NCBI RefSeq assembly: GCF_001908235.1
Contig: NZ_LGHK01000055.1
Span: 1-64,000 of the forward strand
Direction of reading: 5' to 3'
DNA length: 64,000 bases
Origin: Bradyrhizobium sp. NAS96.2
GTDB lineage: Bacteria; Pseudomonadota; Alphaproteobacteria; Rhizobiales; Xanthobacteraceae
The first letter of the stretch is position 1; each line of letters starts with the position of its first letter. Below are positions 42,830 through 51,859 of the stretch, piece after piece. The position numbers and the translations under genes were made by a program. Under the pieces are notes generated by a model. That model made no database searches and was not told the origin of the DNA. It was given only the letters and a program-made list of their open reading frames with translations.

Positions 42830-44379
42830 ACGTTCCTCTCCCGTCCCTTCCAGTAAGGCTCGCGCAACTCCCGCTTGAGGAGCTTGCCCATCGTGTTGCG
42901 TGGCAGTTCGTCGACGATCGACAGCGACTTCGGCCGCTTGTAGGAGGCGAGATGCTCGCGGCAGAAGTCGATGATGGCGCTCTCGCTGGCGCGATGACCG
43001 GGCTTCAATTCGCAGAAGGCCTTGACCTGCTCCCCGAACTCGTCGTCGGGAATGCCGATGACAGCAACGTCCTGCACGTCGGGGTGCCTGAGGATCGCGG
43101 CCTCGATCTCGGCGGGGTAGATATTGACGCCGCCGGCGATGATCATGTCCTTGGCGCGATCGGTGATGAAGAGATAGCCGTCATCATCGAGCTTGCCGAC
43201 GTCGCCGACGCGGAAGAATCCATCGGCATCAAGCGTATCGGGAGCGAGCGGCTTGGCGTTCAGATAGCTGCGGATCGTCACCGGCGTCCTGATCCAGATC
43301 TCACCGGATTGGTTGCGCGGGAGCTCGCATCCGGCGGCGTCACGGATACTGATCTCGACATGCTTGTGCGGCAGGCCGCTCGAGCCAGGCTTCTTCTCCT
43401 GCATGTCCGGCGGCAGGAAGCTGATCATCCCGACTTCCGTTGCGCCATAGCCTTCGCCGAGACAGCCTTCGCCGAAATAACCGATGATCCACTTCTTCAG
43501 CTCATAGGGCACCGGCGCGGCGCCGACCGAGAGCGAGCGGATCGAGGAGACGTCGCAGCCGTCCAGCACCGCACGCGGTAGCGCCGCCAGGCGCTTGTAC
43601 ATGGTGGGAACACCGACCCAGTTGCTGACGCGATGCCTATCTATTAGCCGCAGCGCACCTTCCGGGTCGAACCGACGCATTAGAACCGTGGGATTGCCGA
43701 GCTGGATCGCGCCCCAGATCTGCGACGGGCCGGCGCCATGATGCAGCGGCAGCGTCAGGAGCGACACGCCGCCGGGCTGTCCCCGCCGGGTTTGAGCGAC
43801 GTCGGCCAGATATTCATTGGTCCTGGCGTCTATCTGCACGCCGGGTTGCAGCACCGAGACGACGCCCTTGGGCAGACCGGTCGTCCCAGAGGTATAGAGT
43901 ATCAGCGGCGGACGCCCCCTGCCGAACAGCGGAGGTTCCGCTGAGGCTCTCAGCAAGTCGTCGAAGGTGACGAACCCCGGGGCCTGCTTTCCGATGGAGA
44001 CGGCGAGCTTGATCGGCAGGCCCGAGAACGCAGGCGTGAGTGCGGCAGGATCCTCGTCGTCGCAGGCGACGACCGTCGCACCGCTGTTCGACAAGACGTA
44101 CTGCGTCTCGGTCGGCGTCAGGCGCCAATTCAGCCCCAAGAGCGAGCACCCGAGCTTGCTAATCGCTTCGCTCAGGATCGGCCACTCGATCCGGATCTGG
44201 GTTCGCACCACCACGATATCGCCAGCGACGACTCCCCGCGCCGCCAGGCCATGCGCTACGCGATTGGCCGCATCGTCGAGCTCGGCCCACGTCAGACGCC
44301 GGTCGCCCTCAATGAAGGCGATCGCGTCAGGCCTCGTCGCCGCCCAGTGCTCGACAGTATTCGGCTGTATTCCGCTCAT
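42826..44379 (-). CDS. AMP-dependent acyl-CoA ligase, module II
   Basis: An ANL ligase of 517 residues from the ATG at 44379: ILYTSGTTGLPKGVVS, GEGYGATEVGMIS, DRAKDMIIAGGVNIYPAEIE, and the catalytic Lys in NTMGKLLKREL. It activates the starting acid of the module. Both ends use 4-base overlaps (with tetR upstream and SDR downstream), so the operon is tightly translationally coupled. An upstream in-frame start at 44460 would overlap tetR and adds 27 unlike residues. Confidence 0.92.
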   Translation of the reverse strand: MSGIQPNTVEHWAATRPDAIAFIEGDRRLTWAELDDAANRVAHGLAARGVVAGDIVVVRTQIRIEWPILSEAISKLGCSLLGLNWRLTPTETQYVLSNSGATVVACDDEDPAALTPAFSGLPIKLAVSIGKQAPGFVTFDDLLRASAEPPLFGRGRPPLILYTSGTTGLPKGVVSVLQPGVQIDARTNEYLADVAQTRRGQPGGVSLLTLPLHHGAGPSQIWGAIQLGNPTVLMRRFDPEGALRLIDRHRVSNWVGVPTMYKRLAALPRAVLDGCDVSSIRSLSVGAAPVPYELKKWIIGYFGEGCLGEGYGATEVGMISFLPPDMQEKKPGSSGLPHKHVEISIRDAAGCELPRNQSGEIWIRTPVTIRSYLNAKPLAPDTLDADGFFRVGDVGKLDDDGYLFITDRAKDMIIAGGVNIYPAEIEAAILRHPDVQDVAVIGIPDDEFGEQVKAFCELKPGHRASESAIIDFCREHLASYKRPKSLSIVDELPRNTMGKLLKRELREPYWKGRERNV

Positions 44380-45029
44380 TTCGCCAAGCTCCGTTCGAGG
44401 CTCGCAATGAAATGCGCGCCGAGGCGCGTCAGGTCGATCCGCTCGGGATCGGCCAGCCATTGCGCCACCGATCCGCGCAGAGTGGCGAGGATCAGCCTGC
44501 CCTCGAGGTCCGGATCGATGTCATCGCGCAGCTGTCCGGCGGCGACGCCGGCCCTCAGCCCCGCCGAGATCTCCGCTGCGGAGTCTTGATTGAGCTTTGC
44601 CACTGTCGCCGCGATCGCCGGCGTGTTGAGCGCGCCGGCCAGCACCGCGTGGAAGGCGCGCACCATGTTCGGCCTCTCGGGCGGCATCTGGAAGTAGTAG
44701 CGGATCGACCCGATGAGGCCTTCGAAGCCGGTCGCAGCGCCCGCGCTCGCGCGGCGTCGCGTGATGAAGGACTCGACGACGTAGACGCCGAGTGCCGACA
44801 GCAGGTCGTCCTTGGTGCGGAAATAGTGCGACGGCAGCCCGCGGCTGTAGCCGGCGCGCTCGCCGGCGAGCGCCAGCGTGATCGCCTCGAACCCGCCCTC
44901 GGCAACGATGTCGGCGGCGGCTTCCAGGATGCGGCGCTCGGCCTCGTCGCGGCGCTCGGCCTGCGTGCGCCCTTCGCGCAGAGGCGTGTCACTCTGCCGC
45001 TCCGACATGCGCCGCACTGTCCGGATCAT
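44376..45029 (-). CDS. TetR-family repressor of module II
   Basis: A protein of about 217 residues: DNA-binding domain (RILEAAADIVAEGGFEAITL, GYSRGLPSHYFRTKDDL) and a helical C-terminal ligand domain. The ATG at 45029 follows GGAGTGGAGCAGAGC. It is the first gene of the operon, facing a divergent DUF35-thiolase pair, and the dyad at 45089-45106 lies in the shared gap. It therefore most likely represses both sides and itself until an acyl-CoA accumulates. Confidence 0.88.
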   Translation of the reverse strand: MIRTVRRMSERQSDTPLREGRTQAERRDEAERRILEAAADIVAEGGFEAITLALAGERAGYSRGLPSHYFRTKDDLLSALGVYVVESFITRRRASAGAATGFEGLIGSIRYYFQMPPERPNMVRAFHAVLAGALNTPAIAATVAKLNQDSAAEISAGLRAGVAAGQLRDDIDPDLEGRLILATLRGSVAQWLADPERIDLTRLGAHFIASLERSLAK

Positions 45030-45088
45030 GCTCTGCTCCACTCCCTGTTCGTCGCCAGTTTTTGCTTGCAAACGATCTAGAACAATGT

Positions 45089-45106
45089 TTGTTGGTCAGT
45101 CAACAA
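45089..45106. promoter_or_regulatory. Operator dyad II (TTGTTG-N6-CAACAA)
   Basis: TTGTTGGTCAGTCAACAA is a 6-bp inverted repeat with a 6-base centre, 60 bases before the tetR start and 17 bases before the DUF35 start. It is the obvious site for the adjacent TetR. Confidence 0.75.
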
Positions 45107-45122
45107 GTATTTAGGGAACCCG

Positions 45123-45539
45123 ATGCAGCCAATCAAACTATTGAAGTCGCAGCTCTATTCGGAAGACCCCGGTGCTGGACGTCCAGCCGATCCAATCCTG
45201 CAAGGCGGCCGATGCCGCTGCGGATATGTGTTTTTCCCGATGCAGGTTTACGGCTGCGAGCGCTGCGGCAGTCGTGGCAATGCACTGACGCCGCAGCCGC
45301 TGTCGACGCGCGGAACGCTGCTCGCCTCGGCCTTGGTGCATCTCCATGCGGACAAGAGCCGCCCTGCCCCGTTCACCATCGTCAAGGTCGCGCTCGATGA
45401 CGGCCCGGTCGTTCGAACGCTACTGGCTGACGACAGCTGCGACATCGTACCTGGGCAACGCATGACGGCGAAGCTGGTGTCCCTTCAGCGCGACGATGGC
45501 GAAACCGTCTTCGATCTCCGTTTCGTCGCGGCTGGCTAA
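45123..45539 (+). CDS. DUF35 / zinc-ribbon OB-fold partner protein, module II
   Basis: A protein of 138 residues. The zinc ribbon shows GRCRCGYVFFP and GCERCGSRG, followed by an OB-fold (TRGTLLASALVHL, FTIVKVALDDGPVVRTLL, GQRMTAKLV). It should pair with the thiolase-fold protein encoded 18 bases downstream and help bind the CoA ester. It is the second DUF35-thiolase pair in this window, with the gene order reversed compared with module I. Confidence 0.86.
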   Translation: MQPIKLLKSQLYSEDPGAGRPADPILQGGRCRCGYVFFPMQVYGCERCGSRGNALTPQPLSTRGTLLASALVHLHADKSRPAPFTIVKVALDDGPVVRTLLADDSCDIVPGQRMTAKLVSLQRDDGETVFDLRFVAAG

Positions 45540-45557
45540 CATCATCGGAGTTGCACC

Positions 45558-46703
45558 ATGGCACGAACCCTCAATGAACTGCGGCCGGTCTACGTCGTCG
45601 GCATCGGCTGGCACCGCTACCAGAATCCGGGCGAGACACCCTATGTCGCGCTCGGGCTAACAGCGATTCGCGAGGCTTTGGCCGATGCGCGGATCGAATG
45701 GCCGGCGGTGGAATCGAGCTATGTGGCAACCGCTCTGCTCGGCATGGCTTCGGGCCGACAGATGCTGCGCCATCTCGGCGCGAGCGGCGCGCCGCTCGTT
45801 CACATCGAGAACGCATCGGCGTCGGGATCGACTGCGTTCCGGCATGCCTGCATCGAGGTTGCCAGCGGCATCAGCGATGTCGCACTCGCCATCGGCGTCG
45901 ACAAGCGCAATCCAGTCAGGCGTTCGGACACCGGTATCGATCATCTCGCCGACGACGCCATCGTCCCCTTCACGCATTTCGCACTACTCACCAATGAATA
46001 TGCGAGCCGCCATCGCGTGCCGGTCGACGACATCGCACGCGTCGCGGTGAAGAACCATCGCAACGGCGCCAAAAACCCCAACGCGCAGCGTCAGCAGGAA
46101 CGAACTCTGGCGGAAGTGCTGGGCGGCAAGAAGGTCTCGGGATCGCTGACCGCGCTGCAATGCACGCCGGTCGGCGAAGGCGCAGCCGCCGTCATCGTCG
46201 CCTCCGACGAGGGCATCAGGCGCCACGGCATCAATCCCGATCGCGCCGTTCGCGTCACCGCCTCGGTCGGGCGCAGCGAACGCGTCTATCCGCCTGGTGT
46301 CGGCTTCGACGCCGCGCTGACACGCGAGACCGTGGAGCTCGCGCTTGCGGAAGCAAAGCGGTCAGCGCACGAGCTCGACATCATCGAGCTCCATGACGCG
46401 TTCACCGTCGAGGAACTGCACTACATCGAAAGCATCGGTCTCTGCCCCGAGGGCCATGGCATTGCGATGCTCAAGGAAGGCGCGCTCGACATCGGCGGGC
46501 GTTGCGCGGTCAATCCGTCCGGCGGCCTAATTGCGATGGGTCACCCCATCGGCCCGACCGGGGTCGGTCAGATCGGCGAGATCGTGATGCAGTTGCGTGG
46601 CGAAGCGGGACCGCGTCAGCACCGCGACGCACTCGTCGGGCTCGCCCATATGGTCGGTGTCGGGGCTGTATGTTACGTGCACATATTAGAGCGCTGCAGA
46701 TGA
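45558..46703 (+). CDS. SCP-x thiolase-like protein with Ser in place of the catalytic Cys, module II
   Basis: A thiolase-fold protein of 381 residues. The usual NACASGS active-site segment reads NASASGSTAF, so Ser87 replaces the nucleophilic Cys. NPSGGLIAMGHPIGPTGVGQ retains the His motif, and a late Cys (GVGAVCYVHIL) remains. As with Ltp2-DUF35 pairs, retro-aldol cleavage is more likely than thiolysis; this is inferred. It is probably the last gene of the plus-strand unit; a gene-free gap with repeat B follows. Confidence 0.87.
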   Translation: MARTLNELRPVYVVGIGWHRYQNPGETPYVALGLTAIREALADARIEWPAVESSYVATALLGMASGRQMLRHLGASGAPLVHIENASASGSTAFRHACIEVASGISDVALAIGVDKRNPVRRSDTGIDHLADDAIVPFTHFALLTNEYASRHRVPVDDIARVAVKNHRNGAKNPNAQRQQERTLAEVLGGKKVSGSLTALQCTPVGEGAAAVIVASDEGIRRHGINPDRAVRVTASVGRSERVYPPGVGFDAALTRETVELALAEAKRSAHELDIIELHDAFTVEELHYIESIGLCPEGHGIAMLKEGALDIGGRCAVNPSGGLIAMGHPIGPTGVGQIGEIVMQLRGEAGPRQHRDALVGLAHMVGVGAVCYVHILERCR

Positions 46704-46932
46704 CCGTCGGCTGATCGACGCAGATCGCTATCCAATCAAGCGCCAATAGCTGCCAGCCATCCAAGCAAAGGCATTGACCAAGCACCTCCAGCCATCTGCA
46801 CGCTGTTATTCGCCGCGGTACGCCGTCGGCAAGACCGCGTTGGAATCTGGACCTCGATCGGGGCAAGTCGAGGTGTACAACTCTTGTCACCGCCGGGACG
46901 CAAAAAGCTAAATGAGACCACCCGCACTAAGA

Positions 46933-47224
46933 CTACGCCAAACCGCGCAGTAGCGACCGATCGCACTACTCCCACTCTATCATTTCGAAGGACGTTTCGT
47001 CTTGTTTTGCAAGCACAAATTTCTAGTTCTGACGGACAAATGCGGACGGCATACCCGCCGCATCTTTCTTCTCTTGAATTCACAGAAAAAATTGCGCCTC
47101 ACGAAGCACTGGCAATTTCGCGACCTATCGGAGTCTATCGACTGGGTGGCGCGCCGCGTGCGTGACTAAGACTGGCATTGCTCGCACTGGCACCGAGCCT
47201 CAGCTACCGTCAGAGATCAGGAAA
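46933..47224 (+). repeat. Dispersed repeat, copy B (about 290 bp)
   Basis: Second copy, from CTACGCCAAAC to ATCAGGAAA, 292 bases. It shares the blocks listed for copy A, including CAAGCACAAAT, GACGGACAAAT, TTGAATTCACAGAAAAA and CTATCGGAGTC. The gap 46704-47372 holds no gene I support; a minus-strand open frame across the repeat appears to be chance. Confidence 0.82.
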
Positions 47225-47372
47225 GCGCCTTGGCCCCGGGCGCCGCCTACTCCCACTGCTGTGTGCCGGCCATAGTCCGCTTCGCATTCAAACACGTAGA
47301 TGCTGCCCTTGTTGACACAGTTGAAGACCCAACATTGGGCTTTCACTCCTCGTCCCCGCCGCTGTTGAGGGC

Positions 47373-47810
47373 CTACGGCGACGATTTGGTGCGTAACCAC
47401 GTCCCTGCTCGTGGCAATGACGCTAGAAACAGAACGACGCAGACGCATAGCAAGACAATATCCTTGAACAAGAACTCTCCTGCCAGATTCCAGGCCATCG
47501 GATCGGTCGAAAGGCTCCACTTCACGACGCCGGGCGTCGTAAAGAAAAACGACCATGTAATCGCGAACGTAACGATGCCAAGAAATGAGCCCAAGGCTGA
47601 AAGAAGTGGGTTGAACGCACCTCCCACAAGGAGCGCCGCGATGATGAACTCCGCAACTCCCAAGAAGTATGCCTCGCCCCTCAAGCCGAGCACCGAGAGC
47701 CAAGAAATGAAGGGGCTGTTGGTTATGAACTGCGCGATTCCTTGCGCCGATTGCGGCGTAAACTTCTGCATTCCGAACGACACGAATATGATAACCATGA
47801 CCCACCGCAA
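47373..47810 (-). CDS. DUF417 (YkgB-like) membrane protein, N-terminus possibly broken
   Basis: A membrane protein of about 145 residues with four hydrophobic segments (IIFVSFGMQKFTPQSAQG, GEAYFLGVAEFIIAALLVG, FAITWSFFFTTPGVVKW, IVLLCVCVVLF). The family is found in stress-related settings; its function is not settled. No ATG lies at the family-typical start. The frame is open upstream (GILSILAILRWVMV) without a start codon, whereas a well-placed ATG (MKEMFNIAE) lies one frame away near 47866. A small frameshift near 47840 would join them. Alternatively, translation uses TTG at 47810. Confidence 0.72.
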   Translation of the reverse strand: MRWVMVIIFVSFGMQKFTPQSAQGIAQFITNSPFISWLSVLGLRGEAYFLGVAEFIIAALLVGGAFNPLLSALGSFLGIVTFAITWSFFFTTPGVVKWSLSTDPMAWNLAGEFLFKDIVLLCVCVVLFLASLPRAGTWLRTKSSP

Positions 47811-48174
47811 GATGGCCAGAATCGATAAGATCCCGCGCCGCTCTCGGCTATATTGAACATTTCCTTCATCAGATCCCTCACAGCCAATTGGCGCGCTGCG
47901 ATCTACCGCGTCACAGCTGCACTCTGTACGCGGGCTCCACCGACTCGTTACGCGCGGCGCCGCTGATGAAGGGTCACGATTTTGTGCAGGTTATGTTGGG
48001 AATATTACATCGACAAGCCATACGACAGCGTTTAGCGCGGTTTGCGGCGTCGGGGCCAGCGGGGCTAATTCCGCCGGTCGGGTCCATGTCACCCAAGCTA
48101 AGGCCATACCAAGCGAAAGTCTCAGAGGACCCTCTTTGTTTCTGTTCGTCGCAGGGGGTTGAGTTGATCGTGCC
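47811..48174. other. Gene-free gap
   Basis: About 360 bases between the DUF417 gene and the SARP-like gene. Apart from the possible broken 5' end of the DUF417 gene, I see no gene or clear regulatory signal. Confidence 0.5.
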
Positions 48175-50160
48175 TTACTCGGGGATCTCCAGCAACTTTG
48201 CGGCACTTCGATAAATATCCGTAAGATCGTCGAGCATGTGAAGGACCTCTTTGAACTGCCTGAAATTGTAATCCGGCCGTAGATCGCCGATGCGTCGACG
48301 CTCTGCGCGAGCTTCGTCTAGCCGTCCGGCTGCCGCAAGCGTCAGCGCCGACACTGCATGAGCATGAACATGATCGCCGGCATTTAGCCCAACAAGCTTG
48401 GCACACTGAGCGGCCTCTTGAACTTTGCCGAGACGAAGCAGCGCGAATGTCCGCACCCTATAGGTTCCAAACATCATCGGATCAAACGGGCTGAGACGAG
48501 CCGCGATATCGGCGGCAGCTATCGCGCTCTCGGGATCGCCCGTCTGGCATTGCACAAATGCAAGAGAGTAGTGAGCGAAAGCGTAGTTGGGACTTAGATT
48601 AATGGATCGATTGAGGCCGTCGACGGCGCCCTTGTGGGAATACGCGAGCCATTTTGCGCGACCAACCGCGCAATGTGCCGCCGGGTCGCTCGGATCCGCC
48701 AAGAGCGCCTGCTCGGCAGTCTCCAAGGCCAAAGCGATCTCGCGCTTTGTTTCACGTACGTTCAGGTGAAAGGCGTTATGAAAATGCGTGAAAGACAATC
48801 CCGCATAGCTTCTCGAGAAAGTCGGATCGCCGGCTATCGCCCTGTTGAAGAAGTGCTGAGCCTCCAGGTTACCGTCTCTTGTGAAGCGCGACATGCTGGT
48901 AAGACCTCGATGGTAGGCCTGCCATGCATCGAGCGAAGCCGGCGGTATGAGCAGCGCGCGGTTTCGTTCGATGACATGAATCTCTGCGTCGAGACCCGTT
49001 ATGATGCGCGTGGCCAGCAAGGGAGGTACGGCGTAGGAGTCATGGGCATTGCATCTGAACTCGTCAACCCAGAAGATGCGATCGCTTTTGGGGTCGATCA
49101 ATTCTACCGAAACAACATAGGCATTCCCGTCCCGTCGCAAATGGCCGGACGCCACGTATTCCGCACTCACCAGGGCTGCTGCCGTTCCTGGAGGCAAGCT
49201 GCGCAGCGAAAAAGCCGTTCCTCGGGCAATGACGCTGAAGCTTCGCAATTTTGCAAAACCAAAGATGATGTCGCTGGTGATGCTGTCAGCGTCTGCAACG
49301 CTTTCCGGTGCCGCCGTGAAAGGCAGCAAAAGTAGGGTCGATTTTCGCGTGTTCGCGGTTGGTGAGCTCGAAGGAGTGTCGAAACGGGCGTTATCGATCA
49401 AGCTTACGACGCCAGGCTTCGAGGTGACTCGTTGTGCTGCGGCGAAAGCGGCCTCAAGCGGTCCTGGATCGATGGCTTCAGTGCGAAAGCGCGCCAAGGA
49501 CACATCGATCTGGTGCTGAGCCTCAGCATAAAGACCGCGGCGGAGCAGCGTGCGAACGAGTTCGAGGTGCACCGCTTCGTCGAACGGCGCCACCTCGATG
49601 CATTCTCGCAGGAATTCGATACGATCGTCACTCTCCGGCGGCAGGACCGAACTGAGCCGTTCGAGAAGCTGCTGGCGCATCTGACTGAAGCGGTGCCGCT
49701 GGCCGGCAAGCCAGTTGTCGATCGATGGAGCGCCATCTACCGAAAGACCCTCGAGGAAGCTCCCCCTGAACAAAGCCAATAGCGATCGAAGCTCTCCGGG
49801 CGACGCATCTGCCAGCGTCTTTTGCATCCGTAGTGTGACAGACTGGGCGTCGATATCAAGCGAACGTGCATCGATCCAAACCTGCTTGCGGTCAGCGACA
49901 ATCCGCTTCTTTGTCGGCCGGTCAAGAAGGGAGCGTAGCTTGGAAAGGCACCAACGCAGCTCGCTGCGAGGGTCGTCCGCGACGTCCCAAAACAACTCGC
50001 ATAGCTTTTCGCGGGTGACAGGGCGCGGCGACATCGCGAGATACCCAAGGAGGGCCCGGACTTTTCGCGACGGTGGCTGGTTCAAAGGGAGACCATTGTG
50101 GATGACCTGAAGCGGTCCCAGCAAAAGCACCCGATCCGTCAACTGACTCGCCATTTCCAT
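48175..50160 (-). CDS. SARP/BTAD-type regulator with C-terminal TPR region
   Basis: A protein of 661 residues. The N-terminal winged helix (LLLGPLQVIHNGLPLNQP, SRKVRALLGYLAMSP, LFWDVADDPRSELRWCLSKL) is the OmpR-like DNA-binding domain of SARP proteins. It is followed by a BTAD helical domain (about 100-235), a beta-rich middle (TLLLLPFTAAPE, near 280-390) like that of adenylate-cyclase-linked TPR proteins, and TPR repeats to the end (AFAHYSLAFVQCQTGDPESA). The ATG at 50160 follows GGAGGGATC. It diverges from the TMEM175-like gene. Such regulators respond to cell state through TPR contacts; the target is unknown. Confidence 0.85.
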   Translation of the reverse strand: MEMASQLTDRVLLLGPLQVIHNGLPLNQPPSRKVRALLGYLAMSPRPVTREKLCELFWDVADDPRSELRWCLSKLRSLLDRPTKKRIVADRKQVWIDARSLDIDAQSVTLRMQKTLADASPGELRSLLALFRGSFLEGLSVDGAPSIDNWLAGQRHRFSQMRQQLLERLSSVLPPESDDRIEFLRECIEVAPFDEAVHLELVRTLLRRGLYAEAQHQIDVSLARFRTEAIDPGPLEAAFAAAQRVTSKPGVVSLIDNARFDTPSSSPTANTRKSTLLLLPFTAAPESVADADSITSDIIFGFAKLRSFSVIARGTAFSLRSLPPGTAAALVSAEYVASGHLRRDGNAYVVSVELIDPKSDRIFWVDEFRCNAHDSYAVPPLLATRIITGLDAEIHVIERNRALLIPPASLDAWQAYHRGLTSMSRFTRDGNLEAQHFFNRAIAGDPTFSRSYAGLSFTHFHNAFHLNVRETKREIALALETAEQALLADPSDPAAHCAVGRAKWLAYSHKGAVDGLNRSINLSPNYAFAHYSLAFVQCQTGDPESAIAAADIAARLSPFDPMMFGTYRVRTFALLRLGKVQEAAQCAKLVGLNAGDHVHAHAVSALTLAAAGRLDEARAERRRIGDLRPDYNFRQFKEVLHMLDDLTDIYRSAAKLLEIPE

Positions 50161-50364
50161 GATCCCTCCAACGCTCGCTCCAACGAGGACCGCGTACAGC
50201 GGGGAGTAGGATATCTTCTGGCTACCGAGCAAATTAGCACACTCCAGCCATGCCAAGAAGAAGAGGAAAATTCAATGAGATCAGGCGCATGGCTCCGAAC
50301 GGCATGCTCGACCAAATACCCGGCCAGGCCGGCCAACCAGTCGTGATCATAGCGCCCAAGGTGC

Positions 50365-50991
50365 ATGGCGATGGCGAATAGAGAGATAGCCACACCAGAT
50401 CGGGTGATCGCCTTTTCCGATGGGGTATTCGCGGTGATCATCACGGTTCTGGTGCTGGAACTGCACCCTCCAAGGGAAGCGAGTTTCGGAGCGTTGTTGG
50501 AACTATGGCCGACCGCAATCAGCTACACGATCAGCTACATATTCATCGCAATCGTTTGGGTAAATCATCATCACGTTTTGCGGTTTCCCGATGCTGCAAC
50601 ACAACGCTTAATCTGGGGAAATTTTGCGCATTTGTTCGCCGTCTCGTTGATCCCGTTTGCCACCGCATGGATCGCGACCACTCGATTGGGCGCCGCCGCC
50701 GTCGCCTTCTATGCGGGCGATTTCTTCTTGGTCAACGTAACGTATCTGCTGCTGTGCCTGGAGGCCGTCGACAGGTCCGCGCCTCACAAAGTTGAGCCGA
50801 GAGTCCGATCGATGATGCGTATGCGCTCGTTTGCGACGCTGGCGGTGTTCGCCGCCGCAGGAATCGCAGCGCTTCGCTATCCGATCGCAGGCATAGTGCT
50901 GATCTGTCTTTGTCTATTCGTTTACCTGAGTCCAGCGCGAATAATAGGAGCGGCTGATGAGTCCGGTCAGATACAAGACAGTCGAAGTTAG
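50365..50991 (+). CDS. TMEM175-family potassium channel-like protein
   Basis: A membrane protein of 208 residues with six hydrophobic segments. The first carries RVIAFSDGVFAVIITVLVLEL, containing the FSDG signature of the TMEM175 (DUF1211) family, whose bacterial members conduct potassium as tetramers. A loop WVNHHHVLRFPDAA follows. It overlaps the next gene by 35 bases and lies 205 bases from the divergent regulator gene. Confidence 0.9.
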   Translation: MAMANREIATPDRVIAFSDGVFAVIITVLVLELHPPREASFGALLELWPTAISYTISYIFIAIVWVNHHHVLRFPDAATQRLIWGNFAHLFAVSLIPFATAWIATTRLGAAAVAFYAGDFFLVNVTYLLLCLEAVDRSAPHKVEPRVRSMMRMRSFATLAVFAAAGIAALRYPIAGIVLICLCLFVYLSPARIIGAADESGQIQDSRS

Positions 50992-51817
50992 CGGCATCAG
51001 GATTTTCTATCGCGAAGCGCGGAATGTCGGCGCGCCGAAGCTGCTTCTCTTGCACGGTTTTCCGACCGCAAGCCATATGTTCCGCGATCTGCTCCCCCTC
51101 GTTGCCGAAAAGTTCGACGTGATCGCGCCGGACCTTCCCGGCTTCGGCCAATCTGAGATGCCAGCGCGAGAGAAGTTTCTTTACACATTCGAGAACATCG
51201 CTCGCGTGATTGAGCGCTTTACGGAGATAGTCGGATTCGATCGCTTCGCTCCCTATCTTTTCGATTACGGTGCGCCGACCGGCTTTCGAATGGCCGTCCG
51301 TCATCCAGAGCGGATCACAGCGATCATTTCGCAGAACGGTAATGCGTACGAAGAGGGTCTCAGTGATGGGTGGACCCCGATCCGAGCGTACTGGGAAAAC
51401 GCGTCGCAAGCGAACCGGAATGCGCTTCGCGCGTTTCTCACGGCCGAAACGACGGCTTGGCAGTACGCGCACGGCGTGCCCGATCTCACGATTGTGTCGC
51501 CGGACGGTCGGAACCTTGACAACTACTACTTGGCTCGTCCCGGAGCGGATGAAATTCAGCTCGACCTTCTGGGCGATTATAAAAGCAATGTCGCGCTATA
51601 TCCCTCATTCCAACGATATTTCCGGACACATAAGCCGCCGTTTTTGGCGGTGTGGGGCAAGAACGATCCGTTCTTCCTCCCGTCTGGCGCCGAAGCGTTC
51701 AAGCGAGACATTCCAGAGGCAAAGGTTCGCTTCTTCGACACCGGCCACTTCGCGCTGGAGACGCATTGCGCTGAAATCGCAAAAGTCATCAACGATTTCT
51801 TGGGTGACCAAGCGTGA
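50957..51817 (+). CDS. Alpha/beta hydrolase with Asp nucleophile (epoxide hydrolase / dehalogenase type)
   Basis: A protein of 286 residues with the alpha/beta hydrolase fold. The oxyanion segment is LLHGFPTASHMFRDL. At the nucleophile elbow, esterases have GxSxG, but this protein reads YLFDYGAPTGF with Asp103, as in epoxide hydrolases and haloalkane dehalogenases. The acid is probably Asp237 (GKNDPFF) and the base His264 (DTGHFALE). The substrate is not predictable. The ATG follows AGGAGCGGCTG inside the end of the channel gene, so it is co-translated. Confidence 0.85.
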   Translation: MSPVRYKTVEVSGIRIFYREARNVGAPKLLLLHGFPTASHMFRDLLPLVAEKFDVIAPDLPGFGQSEMPAREKFLYTFENIARVIERFTEIVGFDRFAPYLFDYGAPTGFRMAVRHPERITAIISQNGNAYEEGLSDGWTPIRAYWENASQANRNALRAFLTAETTAWQYAHGVPDLTIVSPDGRNLDNYYLARPGADEIQLDLLGDYKSNVALYPSFQRYFRTHKPPFLAVWGKNDPFFLPSGAEAFKRDIPEAKVRFFDTGHFALETHCAEIAKVINDFLGDQA

Positions 51818-51859
51818 CAACATAGAATGTCTCAGGGCCTCGAGCATTAGGAGAAACTC

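Noticed and set aside
46736..47083. Minus-strand open frame across repeat copy B
   Set aside because: The matching frames in copies A and C are interrupted or diverge, so the repeat does not look protein-coding.
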